Assembly (NCBI GenBank): GCA_964035545.1
Contig: OZ037766.1
Location: 13,939,222-14,003,221 of the forward strand
Direction: 5' to 3'
Source of the DNA: Bugula neritina
Lineage: Eukaryota; Bryozoa; Gymnolaemata; Cheilostomatida; Bugulidae
DNA: 64,000 bases
Shown here piece by piece: positions 26,501-41,500 of this stretch. The notes beneath the pieces were generated by a model. It was given only the letters and a program-made list of their open reading frames with translations, was not told the DNA's origin and did not search any database. The stretch's first letter is position 1, and the number at the start of each line of letters is the position of its first letter. The position numbers and the translations under genes are program-made.

Positions 26501-29500
26501 CTCGTATCCTTCAATTTCTTCACGCTGCCTAACCGTTTCAGTGAGCTGCTAAGTGTTGCAGCTAGTTTAGCGCTCCTGGATTTCTTTGATTTTCGCCTTG
26601 TCACTATTTCACAGTCACTCTGAGTTTCTCTGTGATCGTCAATGTAAGAGTAGAAGATAGAGTTAGAGTCACTCTGGCGTAATTTAAGTTTAGCTTTCCT
26701 CGTCACCAAGGGTGATCCTGATGCCAAACCATGGATCACTTCAGTGTCGGACATATTAGTAATGCCCCACTAGATTCATACTAACCTTGGCTACAAAACT
26801 AGTCCTACTTGCTTGAGTGGAAGGCACTAAGCTGAAAATGCTTGTCTCATACCAACCACCACCACAGTATTTTGGTTCATAGATATGCTAGTGGTTAAAT
26901 TTTCAGGTCAATAAAAATAATGATTGATGGCTAATTCAAGCAGAGCAACTCATAATGATGATATGCATGGATAAGTAGAAGCCTGATATATTTCATCACT
27001 AAGTAAGGATTACAGTTATACTTTAGACTGAGAGAGACTCTCCCACCACAGGAAGAGGGTTAGCTAAAAACACCTCAACTCCACTTGACAATGATTCATA
27101 AGCTTGTCCACCACTACCGTCCCAACAGAGAATAATTACTAATAGTTACAAAACTCTCACTTGGAAAGAGCTTGTTACTCAACAACACGCAGTATCACAG
27201 ATGTGAGTTTTCAACACAAAAAGAGAGAACTAGCTGCAAACTCTGTTCAGTGAAAAGAGTGTGATATAAGACTATTAGAAAAAACTACTTTTAACATAAC
27301 TTGAGAAGTTGACGTTATCACAGATCACCACTAAGAAAACAGGTGCTCTATCTGGTCAACTAAAACACTCTCTTAAACTGAGGTTACTAGACAAATAGTG
27401 AGGATAAAATAGAAGAGTTGTGTACACAATATGAACAACCCAAACCTTGCAATGTCCGCTGTTACTGCACAGAAGTAGCAAAAATGTTACCATGATTAAA
27501 ATTTGCCAGGCAGGCTCGACATTTGAAACTATGTGATGAGTTGTTACTCTTTCAACCATTGCCCATTGAAGCAGAAAATTCTGGTGGGAATGTAACTGCA
27601 GAGTAGTGATGGTGGTGATGTAACTAGTGATGAAGTGAATGGTAGGAGTAGTTGCAGTGATTAGTCATGTACTGAGTGTTAGTAGGTGGTGTAATGGTAG
27701 TAGTCATGTAGAGTGAGTGCAGCGAGATGTTGTATCAACAGGAGCATATAAACAGCAGTAACAACTCATGACTTATATACGTATATCTATACAGGCAGCT
27801 GTGATCAATGTTACAGAGTTGTGCACTCACTTGAATAAATTCCTTAGCTCTGTGTATCATGTGACTGTTTACTCTCTGCATGTTCAGGTACTTCTCATTA
27901 TGTAAATGTAGAGCATGCTCGTACTTTGCAGAATCCGGGTATTTGTCTTCTCTTTCTAGCTCCGATATCCAGACTTTGTGTTGATTACTTAACTGTAAAC
28001 ATAATATAGAATATATTGATAGTGCTATAATATACAGAAATACTACTATAATATACACTCAAACTACTATAATATACAGAAATACTACTATAATATACAC
28101 TCAAACTACTATAATATACAGTCATACTACTATAACATACACAGTGATACTACTATAATATACACTCATACTACTATAATATACAGTGATCTACTATAAT
28201 ATACAATAATACTACTATAATACACAGTGATACTACTATAATACACACTCATACTACTATAATACACACTCATACTACTATAATATACACTCATACTACT
28301 ATAATATACACTCATACTACTATAATATACACTCATACTACTATAACAGTAATACTACTATAATATACAGTGATACTACTATAATATACAATAATACTAC
28401 TATAATATACAGTGATACTACTATAATATACAATAATACTACTATAATATACAGTGATACTACTATAATATACACTCATACTACTATAATATACACTCAT
28501 ACTACTATAATATACACTCATACTACTATAATATACACTCATACTACTATAATATACACTCATACTACTATAATATACACTCATACTACTATAATATACA
28601 CTCATACTACTATAATATACACTCATACTACTATAATATACACTCATACTACTATAATATACACTCATACTACTATAATATACAATAATACTACTATTTT
28701 ATACAGTGATACTACTATAATATACAATAATACTATTATACAGTTAGAAGCAGCTAGACTATGTAGATACACCAACAACCAGTCACACATCAAAACACAG
28801 ATTCTTTCAGAGATTAGAAGAAAATTGTATTTTATTATCAGTAAACACAAGTTAACAAGGTTCAGTCAACCACCACAGTAAACACTACATGTGTTGCTAT
28901 TACTTTCATGTGCCACAAGTTGCCTTCAAGACCAAAAGAGGAATGGGAATAGAATTACTTTGGTTGCAAGATCCTCCTTGCAAATTCACATGATGTGCAT
29001 TGACATAACTGTGTAAATTGACGCAAGGTTTATAGTTGTTACAAAAATCAGTGATAATGCGAATCACATTTAGAAATACCCCAAAATGAATTGATTTCTA
29101 AATATAAATACATAACAAAGAATAAAGTTTCAAGACATCCTTCCCAGATTCCAAGTCAGTTACGGACATATTTACACTCCTTCTACTAAAAAGAATCTCG
29201 AACCAGATAGGTATACACAAGAGTTACATAAGGAATGTTATTATAATATAAATATAATTACATTGAAAATACATAGCACCATATTAATCACTGATAACAT
29301 ATATCATGTGTTCTTTCAAATTACACCATATTATGCAGTCTCAAACTAGTTATATTGATCAACTGCCAAATCTATTGCTAACTAAACCATTCCATCTTCT
29401 AATCACAGCCAATGACAAGAAGTGAAATGCCTAAGAAGCTAATTTGTTATGATATATGCTATTAATAGTGATACCTTGAATGAAAACAATCCAGTCCAAC

Positions 29501-32500
29501 CTGTTTTTAAGAGGAGATGAGCACGAATGTGAAGATGTGTTAAGAGAAGAAATTAATAGAGTTGTTGAAGGGTTGGAGTATGCAGAATAATTAGCTATAT
29601 AAAAATTACTTTGTACTCAAATATGGTCTAATGAGTGTCATAGCCTAGTTAAACTTCCCTTTGTCATAAAATCTCACAAGTTTAGTAATTAGCCTACTAG
29701 TTGTAACTAACTAAAACACTCGTAAAATAACTTTCATCATCATTCATAGTCAGATAAAGAGTTGCAGACGTGCCATATCTACTCTAGAATGACAAATTTG
29801 GAGCTCCTCTTGCCTCTCTGTTCATTAATGTTGTAAGAACAACAAAGAGTTTTGCAAGAGTAGTTTAAGTATTTTACAATCTTTTGTGACCGTGTAAATC
29901 ATTGTTCTGCAATTAGCGAGCCGTGAGCAAGGCAGGTGAAGTAAAATGCTAGGCAGCAAAACAGTTACTTTAGTGACAATTCCTAACATTAAGTTTTCCA
30001 GCAGAGTTTCAAGATGTTAGTTATGGCACTACACCTTGCAGTAAGGCTGATGAATAGGTAGATGTGGTTTTTAATAGTAGTAATTCCAACACACGCAGAA
30101 CCTGGCTCTCGCTTCTTTGGCCATTTACACAGCAAGCTGATAAATTACTGTTTCTAGTTGACCAATAAGAGTGGGCATCATAATCAGTTAAAAAAGTCAC
30201 AACTCAGAATTAGCTCAGAATACAAGATTAGAATGGAACTTGTTTAGGCCAGTAACCAAGAAATAATTGAAATCCATTTCTTATCACTTTTGGTAAAAGT
30301 TAGTTAACATTATCCATTGTTCATCGGTTTGAGTAGAAGTTGGGTATTCAGAAGTCAACATTATAAGACTTTTGTCTCAGTATTGGCTGATTACCAGACA
30401 GTTTATAGTTTCAAGTCTCTTACAAGTCTAGAGCAATAGCATTTAGCTGCAGTGGTTAGGGTGGGGGCGCAAGTCCTTCCATTATTTTTATATTAAAGAC
30501 TAAACCTAGTATTAATGGTAACCATGTATCTAAAATAGGGATAACTTGTCAGCAGGCAAATTGAGATTTGAGTATAAACTACTGCTTGGCTTGAGAGTAC
30601 ATAACTCAATAATTAATTGATTGATTATTATCAATAAGAAATAAACATATATGGCAATTGAATTTAATATAGAACTACTGCCAACGTTGAGTTCTTTTAC
30701 TTTACATCAGCTGCTGTAAGTGAGATGGCAAGTTTCATTCTAGAAGTGACAGTTGAATGCTTTAGATAAGGCTTACATATGATATTATCATAATAAAATT
30801 ATGTACCAGATGGGAAGGGTCACCTTTTCAATGGCATAATATATGTTGCCTACATACTGTTATACATAAAATGCACGTCTAATATAATACTACATGCTAT
30901 ATAGTATATTATAGCCCATTGTGTTATACCTGCTATGATGCTACATAGCATGATATATAGCATGATATGTACTATAAGGTATACATTGGATAGTTGCTAC
31001 TGTTTCAGGAAGAAAAGGCGTTTAGCTTACACCTTACACATTGTTTTATGAGCATGAGAAGTATCTATTTAGCAACACAGTTCTGGAAGCCTTTAGTGCT
31101 AAGGTTGCCAAATATTTGTAAATATGTAGCTTTGCTTCAATACAGGTCAGCAGCCTGGTAAATTACTAGTAGATTGGATTTTAATAGCACATAACCTAGA
31201 TACAGGTTACATAGTTTACAAGGTTTTAAAGCCATACTAGAATAATGAAATGATTTTTTATTAGCAGGATGTGACTAAGGTGTACAAAACAGGACTTCAC
31301 CAATTCAAACTAATTAGGTTACACAGATAAACTTGTTGACATGCATTTAAGCCCACAGTTAAGCTTTAAGCCAAAGTGTTTCAACAATTTTTTTTTAAAC
31401 ACAGTTTTTGTTAATACTACTATAATACAAGTTCATATACAGAAAATTGTACTTGGAGAGGAGTTGTCTTTCCTGGAATAGCTACAGTTTCTAATACAAT
31501 TATATATAAACTTGGTTCAAAAACCATTGTCCCCAAACCTGCTTTTTATTCACTCAAATAAACTTCACAGGTATTTTTTTGATTTGTGTAATATCAAAAA
31601 TTAAAACAGGTAAGATGTATTGAGAAAAACATGCTCAAAATTGCCCTGAAAACTTGTTTAATAAAGTCGGATATCTTGCGATTATTTTTGTTTCCAATGA
31701 TGCACTTTCAACTCTTTCAGATAAAATGGCCATACGAGAAGTAGTGGAAAAATTGAGATAGCCCAAGTTCTTTAATTTCCTTATTAAATTTTGGTTTGGA
31801 GAAGATAAAAGTATAGGAAAAAATAACATTTTGTACCCATGTCTAATTAATTCATTAGCTCATGTAAAGATAGCAAAAACTACTGCCTGTACTTCTGGCA
31901 AATATAGCTTTGTTTCCTTGGTTTTTGTTGCTAAGATCACAGGTTGATGTTATTATTGTATCCATGTTCCACTTACTCAGTGAATATGACAGTAATGGTT
32001 ATATTTGTAGTAAACTATTGAATAACAACTAATTACTAATATGTGTATTGCAACAGCTAAGAATAATACATAATAAAAGTTAGTATATTATGTTCTCTAA
32101 TGATACCAAACAGGTGGTTGCATGCAACATTATCAGCAGGCGAGTTAAAATCTGGACTTAATTGCAGATATAAATGCATTAAAATTTATAATTAAAATAT
32201 ATTTCTTAGGCAGACAACCCCCAAATTGTATTGATACAATAGCTGAAATGTATTTAGATATTTTCTTATTTCATAAATGTAACTAGATAGCTCTACTATA
32301 ACAAGTTATAACAAACACCCTCTCCTCTTGTAGCTAAAACTATTAGCATGCAGCATTATACGTGCTGCCACTATCAGAAGGAAACTATTAGGCCCATGCT
32401 GTGATTATGTCACTGCCAATTGCCCTTTCAACAGCAGTCAATAACTGCATGCAGGGGTTAGTTGCTAGCTATAGCTTAGCTCCTACTGATTATCAGCAAT

Positions 32501-35500
32501 GTTTTGCAAAAAGCCATTGCTTGCGTGTTTAGCAGATTCATAGCTGTCTAAATTTTACTGATTTTAATAGAAAAGTCTTTTTTAAAAGGGATGTTTCGAG
32601 CTCTGAAAAATATTACAGTTATACAGCTATTTAGCTTGCTGTTCTAAGTACATCATCTCCTTCACAATGTCACTAGCCTGTGCTACCAGCAGGTCATATT
32701 AAAGTTTAACCTTCCTCTTAAAGATCAGGAACCAGAGTTTGAAAGCTAGGCACCCCATTTTAAAGAAGCGTTTGCTGTATTGCCACGACTTGTTTTAATA
32801 AACATTAAGTAGTCTTCTGCTATCAATAGTTGGACCAGACACTTGCAGTATGACCGAAATGGTCCAAGATCACCAGCTTCGTAGCATTGGCACATTGTTC
32901 CATTGAGCTTTAATCAACTGCCAGGAGTTGCTGCCAGCCACGTGAACTTGGAACTATCAACTTATTAATGACAAGTTTGTTTTAGTTCTACAAGGATGAG
33001 AATGAGTCACCCCATCATATTTATGGGCTTGTGCCAAATCGTATAGGCCATTGGCAGTTTTATAATGAATGGACAAGTTTTCTGGGTAAACACTTATAAT
33101 TCCGGATAAAAATCAGAGCTTAAATCATCACTCTTGGTGAGAATAATACTACTAAAGCAGATATTAAAGGTGCTTAGACAGACCAATGAGGGATTGGGAT
33201 ATACTGTATAGTATCCTAGACAGCTAACCCCAGGGATGGTACAGCATATTTTGACTTACGGAGATGAAGTTTGGCTAATTATGTAATGTTGACCTCAAAT
33301 TCCATTGGCTTTGGCAATTGAAAATACAATTTTTAGGACTGGCAAACTTAGTCAACAATCCAATAAAAACTCACAAATACTGCAGAATTCAAAGTTGCGG
33401 ATAATTTCTCTTATATTTCAAAATCTGTTGATATAGCAAAGACCAAGTTCCAGCAGATGAGAGTTTTTTTGAAAAATTAAACCAATTCCCAACAAATCAC
33501 TGTAAATGATGCTACCTAAGTTCACTAACCCAGTAAGCAAGCAAAGGGGAGGAAATGAACATCTTCTCACGCAAGTGTAAAAGTTAAACTGTGCTAAATG
33601 CTGAAGCAAGAGACACCAAAATTTATTTTAATGAAAGAAACTTAGGATAAACAGTTCTGGCTCTTATTTACTCTGAATTCAGCCTTCCCTTCAATAGTTT
33701 GAAGTACCAAAATCTACTAACTCAAAGATGTACCAACTTGGTATCTCTACTTCCATGTTGAACCAAGAGTTGAAACTAATGCTGTTCACAAACCAGTGCT
33801 GTCATTATTATAAATAAGTAAACTATACTACTACTAGCCTTCAATGCCCATGTATGTTGAACTTGATATCGGGATAGAAGAGATGAGAGAAACACTAAGA
33901 ATAGAACACTGGATCTTTTAATAATTGAAGCAGTAACTGATTCCTTTTACTTATTATTAAGATTATGTTTCAAGTTCATTAAATCAGGATGTCACACTGA
34001 TACTCATACCTGATAGAGCGATACCCTATTTTTGCCTCATTAACAAAAAGTACAAGTTACCTGTATAGTTGTAGTTGCTAAACGGTAAGTCCAGCCAGCA
34101 CTAAGTATATCAGTGGTTCAATAATTGGAAATGAGAAATACAGAAATCTAATCCAATCTTCAAGAGACTAGAAAACAGTCACGTTGACTAGAGCCACTGG
34201 AGCTTAGTGTACAACAAGCTGCTATTCTTACTCATTGGTTGTGAGAATTGCAATCCCAGTAACTATGTCAAAGGTCAAAGTTCGTACATCCAACAAAATG
34301 CCATATTGTTTGCATCATTGTCTGCTGCAGTTGTCATTTTGACGAATTTAACCAAACCTAATCTAAACCTCAGTAAACTAGCCCAACAAACTTCTTCGGT
34401 GAGAATGTTTGATTAAAGTGCTGTCATCACTTGCACAGATAACAATCTCGGCCACAGTCAACACTAGTAGCGTATAAACATGCAAGTAAATGGAGAAGAG
34501 ATTGCAAACTCAGAGGGGAATAGTTAGTAGAGTTGTGTTAGGGAGCACACGGCAAGATATATAGATAAAGATGTATTATTTGTGTAAGTGCATCTTATTA
34601 TAACTCCCAGAATTCAGTTGAATGAAGTTGAGATCAAATGAGAAATTCAGAGCAATTCTGCATCTGCCTATCCCCAACATAGGTACTTGTAGTAGCATTA
34701 CTATGCAAAGCAATAATCATTTAATAATGTGTATAACTCCCTGGAAATTTAGTTGAAAAAATAAATAAATAGAATTTCAACTGGTTTTCAAAATTGGGCA
34801 AGTTACAATGACTTTGAAGATATTAGTTTTAAGAATGGATTGGGACACAAACTCAGATAGCCGTTTTGATGATGTGCCTATACACCATAAATTTTAAAGT
34901 TGCTATAAAACCTAATTTGCTCATTCTCTTCAACTAATGTTGCAAGAGTGTAAATTGTCATTTTCTATTTATTTCACTCAATAGGCTTTTAACTTTGTTT
35001 ATGCCCACAGATCCCATTAAACCACACCACTCAGCTAACTTAACCTCATATAAGTAATGTATATTCAAATGGATACACCCATTCAACAAATACTCACTTT
35101 ACTAGCATCCTCTTCTAAACACTGTAATTCTAAACTAAGATCCAACTTAATTTTCCTTTTATTCCACAGTTCACCGAGAGTTTCTCGAGCTTCATTCAGA
35201 TTTTCAAGAATATCTGAAACAGTAGTAACCCAATGTGGTGATAAGACAATGCGTAGGCTGCACCAGGCTATCACTATAACAGCTGTATTTACAGCATCTG
35301 ACTTCCGAGCAAAGATAATATAAAATACAACAACATAGAACAGATTTAAATAATACAATGTTTCTAGCTGACAGCTGCCACAGATTCACAGCAAAACTAG
35401 TTGATGAATATTACATCACAATTTGTGGAGTGGAAAAACATCTAGTTGAACTACTAGCATCAAAGATTTTACAGCATAATGCTGACAACAAGACGTAGCA

Positions 35501-38500
35501 CTAAATATTAGATAGCGTGGTGTAGCATATACCAGCATTATATAATACCAGCACATAACTGCACACTGCGCATCATATCACTTAGCATAACAAGAAAAGC
35601 AGTTATGAAAAGTTGAAATTTAGTTCAACTTACATAAACTAACATCTTAGAACATTAGCCAATAAAACAGGGTGAGTAAATTATAAAACTAGAAGTCAAG
35701 AAAAAACAAATACAGAAGTGTGAAGAAGAGTAAAGTTTAAAAAATCTGAAGGTCTAAAATAACAAGGGGAAGCAACTACTACATGCACCGCAGCTGGAAA
35801 GCTTTATGATATATTTTGATGTGATTACCTAATATATTTTAAAATGAAAAACGCTTTACAGCTGTTGCAAAAGTACCTTTCTAATATAATAACGTCTAAA
35901 AATATTTCAATAGTTTGGATTTGAAATGCACCATTTGAATTTTTTTTCAACTTAAAACTATGTATAAACATACTTTGTTTGAATAGCAAATGGATACATC
36001 ATTGGACAACCAAGCAGCAAATAATATAGTTCATGCCATAATGTCCTATACTTTTTGGCAAAGCAATCTAAAACTATTTTGACTTGACTTGATATTTTAA
36101 CCCTACTTATCCAGTACTTAGTATATTATGAACAAAAATGGTGCATGGCAAATAAATCAATAGTCTGTTTTTTCACAAGGGAGTTAAATATTTCACCATT
36201 TCTAGCTCCACAACCATGACTTAGTTGTAATTCGAACATGTGATTGTAAACTCTAAACTACACACAGTAAGCACAGTTTAGGGCAACTATCAGCTGTGAC
36301 AATTTTATAAAAACCGAAAGGCTTTCCAACATTCTTTTTGAAGACAATTAAAATACTCAACTAAACAGAAAACCAACAATATTTTAAAGTGGGTAATAGT
36401 TTACTAACTTATTGTCACATGAAATCCTTTAGGTCTGTTCATATGTGACAGGCACTATTCATAGGAGTACAAAATAAAAAAATTAGGAGCTATTTTACAT
36501 TGCAAATTTTAAAATGTGTAGTTTGCAGTTTGCAAATAGAACTGGACTACACACTATGAAAGTAGCTGCCTTTAGTTCCCTTACCGTGTATGTGTGTAAA
36601 GTCGTCACTTGCACTTTCGCTCCCCATTTTCACTTGTCTACAAAAATTATGCAAAAAACCATAATGTTGCAGTAAATGCAAAATAAGGTAATAAAAGCAA
36701 AACCTGAGTTTTGAGAATTAAATATGTGAGATCAGACAGCTCACAGTTAAAAGATAATGATTAGAGCTGGGTTAGTTGGAGCTCAGGACTCCTGGCAGCA
36801 GGTTACACAGATTTTTTTCTAACTTATATAAGCCTTTATTGTATAAGCCCTTACTATAAACCTAGATTCTAGAATGGCTCAAAATGCACGGTTGAAAGCA
36901 CGTGCTACCAGGATGCATTGTTAAGATTCTAGTGCTGGGTGCACGAAACTTGGCCTGCAGCAAATAAGTAATATATCTGCAGCGTATTTGAATTGTGCAG
37001 GGCATGCATCCCATATTGCTATTAGCTATTCGTAGTGACTGACCCTCAACTTTATCAATCAGCTCGAATGTTGTATTTGTGCAGCCTTTGAGCCCGGATT
37101 AATTTATACACATAGGACAGACAACTCTCTAATGTCAAATATGTTCGCATTTTCATCACGTGATTGCAGATCAAGACTTTCAACTAATGTGCAGTATATT
37201 CATAATGGATGGTTTCTATAACTATCAAGAGCCTCTGTAGTGATTGCCAATTAATTTAAAGGGCTGAGCCACAATGCACATGCATATTTAATAGCTGATG
37301 GGTATAAACCATGACTTATTTAGATAAGATACTATGATTGCAGGCAATCTTATTCTATCACAGCTGACAGAGAACATGGTATATATAGAACAGAGACTAT
37401 GAGAGCAAAGCAATGCTTCTGTTATATGTGATCAATGTGACATTTCACTTGCTGTTGATAACTCAGTTTGTCTCATGTAATGTATATACCCTGAGCAGAT
37501 CTATACTAATATTTATATACAGTAAAAATCAAATACAAATAAAGACTAGTTCAAAGCAGTGGCAGAAGGCCAGGATGTTTGGTATGGAAGATATTGATTA
37601 TTTCAGGACAACTACAACAGCTCTCTGTCATTTACCACATTCCTACCTTGTTTGCTACATAATTCCTACCACTCTTAGCGTACATAACAGATGGGTTCAT
37701 ATAAAATTTGTGACGTAATTAGATGTTAGCATGACAGTGAAACCAGAACAATATATACGTATTATTCGTGACTTGACAAGAGAAGTTATGTTCTCTTACC
37801 CAAGTTGCTCAAGTAAACTCTCGCCCTCGTTGATAGTGTTAACAGCAGCCTCTGTTGTCGCTTCTTTCTGCCTGTGGAACTGATTAACTAAAAGAGTTGC
37901 CTCCCCCACGTCTTCAGCTAACTTGCCATCCAGCAGCTCAGCTCTCAGCTCCTCAAACCACTCTGATAACTGCATAAAAGCAACAGAGAACTGTGCCACC
38001 TCATACAGCAAACACAGATTTCCCAATGGCTTATCAATTATCTATATTCACTTTAGTCTCACTGTTTAGACTTTTACTGATACCAAATGATATTTTACTT
38101 TTCTTGCTAATATTGATTGGGTTTTCAGTCAATTAAGTTTTCTTGGACTGGATAAAAAATTGCATTTCCTATTTGCTTTTCTAGTTGAAAGAAAAGAAAT
38201 CAGTCAAATCGTATGAAGATTCTGTAATACATTAAAATTTACCACACGTGACACTCTATCTACTTAGATATTAGACAATAACTAATTTACTCAAATATAA
38301 GTAAAAGTGAAAACAAAGATAATATATGTTAATGTTTCTGGTAGACTTGTTATATCAAGTGAATAAGTAACATTAATCTATCAGTACAGCTTAGCGGAGC
38401 TGTGATATAAACCATACTACTCATTTCTTCTGCATACTTTGCTCCTTATGATAAGCTACATCAAACTGTAAAGTTGCTAGTATAAAATCCCACCGCAGAT

Positions 38501-41500
38501 TATATACATAAGATAACTTCTTGGTGAAATACACTATAATACTCTACTACCTACTACAGAATAGCATTAAGTAGGGCATTTTTAACCAGGATATAGCAAT
38601 GAGTACCAGAAAGAAAAATTGAGCATTACCCATTAGCCACTAACTTCCCACATAAGTAAACCAACATCTAAGTTTTTAAGCCTCAGAATTTAATAAATGC
38701 AAACGAACGACTAGTCTAAACTTATTACCGTACCTATTTCTAGTACTGTAACAAGACTGCTAACTTTGTACACAGTAACCCTTTACTTACAGCTACTTAA
38801 ATGGTCTACCCACCTTCAGGTAATGCAGCCTCAAATGTTAATGAAAGTGAAACACACAGAGGCACATTGCCATTATAAGACAGCACGTGATGTTGTACAG
38901 TAATTAGCTTGCAATTACATGGTCTACATGCACACACACACATGGTCTATAACTATATAGTATGTGTTATATATGTATATTATATTGTATGTTTAGGCCT
39001 GGCTTATTGATAGAAATCTTAACTAACTTAAATCAATCAATTTCCACTCTGAAACTAATGTACCTATTTTGAAGGGCACATATAATGTTACAGCCAGGAT
39101 ATAATGGTTTGCAGCCTCTATTTACCACAAGCATCTAATATTCAGCCAACATAAACTGATGAGACGTAACTCTCACAGGTGCCAAGTGCAGCTGCTTCAG
39201 GTACAACACGCTGCCTCAGAATATTTACATTAGTTTCCACATTTTATAACAAGCATTATGTACAAACAATATATGGAACAAAACTGAACAGGATAACTGA
39301 AGAGTTGATTAGCTATTTAACATTGTTCAACTCGTATTGATTGTTGCCACAATTTCATAATTTTTGGGGTGCAGGAAAAAACATTCCATGTGTGTAATCT
39401 GGATAATTGTTAATGAAACTTAAAGATATACAGAATATGTCAGCCTTCCATCCCTTTAGGGTAGCCCAGAACATTATACTTACATATATGACTGTTTCAG
39501 TGCTTTGGCCATTAGGCCAGAGAGTGGAGACAGTACCATAAAGATAAAGAATAGAATAACTAACCTCCTGTGTGTGGGTATAAAAGCTGACAGTCAGATT
39601 CAACAGGTTCTTTCTTTGCTCTAAACGCTGCAAAAACTCTCTAATCTTTGACTCTAACTTCCCGGCCTCCATGTTTATTTGCTCTGCGCTGCACTCTCCA
39701 CTCTGGGCCAGCTCGTCGGCAGCGTGCAGCAACTTTTCCGCATTAGTAATTGTGTTCTGGAATGTGATTCAAATATTCAGCATGAAAATTACCAACAAGC
39801 AACAAAAATGATTTAATAAATATATTAACCAAAAATCTATCAAAAACACCTTGAAATCACTTCTTCTATCAAAGAAAATTACTTATTTTTATAAAGCTAC
39901 AAATCTTATCTCAGCCGCGAACTGTACATTAACCTAACTCTGATGTGGCCATACCACACTTCTAAATCGAATTTAGAATACAAATCAAAATTAGCACAGC
40001 TCAAATAGAGATAAAGACGGTATTGATTATTGAAACTCATGCGCACATACCAGGATATGTACTTATAGTGAGCATATGCACCACCAAATACACCACAGGT
40101 CATTAGTACCTCTGGTAAGATTATATGCTGTTAATAGTCTCTTACTAGTTCAATAAGGAGATTTTGTGATCAAATAACTAAGTTAGCCCTTGCTTACAGG
40201 ATAACACTAATTTATGTTTTACAAAAGCTAAATGTCAGATGTATTAGGTGTTACATGAGGAAAGTTTAATAATTTTTACCTCGGCAATAGTCTCAAAGTG
40301 CTCGTGGGCTTTCTGCAAGCTGCTTGCTTTCTGTAAACTACGACCAACATTGATGTTTTTATCGAGGAAGACGTTACCATGTTCGTCCAGCCATGTGAGA
40401 ACCTAGACATTTAGAAACATGTGGGTACTGCACAATTCATCTGTGAACAAAGTTACGGATTAAATGCTAAATAATAAAATACAAATATTACAAGTATACT
40501 AGCTTTAATATTATGTAGTATGTCTATTCGCTATACAAAATAAAACTTCTCCTTATTAATAGATGGGTATAAGCCTCAATCAAAAGTCAAGCTGAGGTTT
40601 CATTTGCCAATATATCTACATTATATATATAAATTCTAGAACAAACATGAAATAATAGGTCAACAAAATAACACTGGTTCCCACAATTGCCAAAAAAATA
40701 TTAACTGACATTATATAGAACATCAAATGGATGATTACAAAGCAAGGCTTGGAGATGAGCTTGACATTAATGAATCAGACATAATAATGTTTATGTGAGG
40801 CTGGCTAATAGCTTTAGTCAAGAATAAAAACAATTTTGTGTTCAATAAATAAATTAATCAAAAACTCAAAATAATGAAACATCGCATTGCTCTATAAATA
40901 ATAAAGCCTCGTGTTACACAAGTAAGGTATTATACTATTACAAATTAATAATGAAAAATGTGGAGTTATCTGCTTTATGTGGCAACACATGAAAGTAGAA
41001 CAACTCTGGATCTATACACCTGCATTTGTACCATGCTACGTTTGCATCGTAAATACTAACTTCACTTGAAGAACGCACAAAACTAGACTTTTGATATATC
41101 AGAAATTACACACTAAAAAGTAAACAAAAAAGGGAACATACTTGTAGAACATCTTTCTGGAAAAGCCGGAGACCAAGTTTTTGGTTTAGCTGAGCTTTAG
41201 TGGCCACCCAGCAATCTTCTATAGTCTTATTCTTTTCTAGGGTCTCATGTATCATGTTGATGAGGTGGGAGGCCCCCACCCTGTAGTCAGCTTGAGAGAT
41301 GATTGAGTTGTAAGCAGAGCTGGCTACTGGAGTCTGAAGAATTTCCAACAGCTTGTTTCCCTCAGATACCACCTGAAACACCAGCAGACACCATACTCCC
41401 ACTCAGTAACCAGGTGTACAGACACTATACTCCCACTCAGTAACCAGGTGTACAGACACCATACTCCCACTCAGTAACCAGGTGTACAGACACCATACTC

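Noticed and set aside
28333-28668. Open frame of MSVYYSS repeats on the minus strand
   Set aside because: It is produced by a 21-bp minisatellite whose unit length is divisible by three; intronic, with no splice support and no conserved domain.
28742-35097. Hidden nested gene in the largest intron
   Set aside because: No frame has recognisable motifs, no exon chain with consistent phases could be built, and composition is uniformly intron-like.
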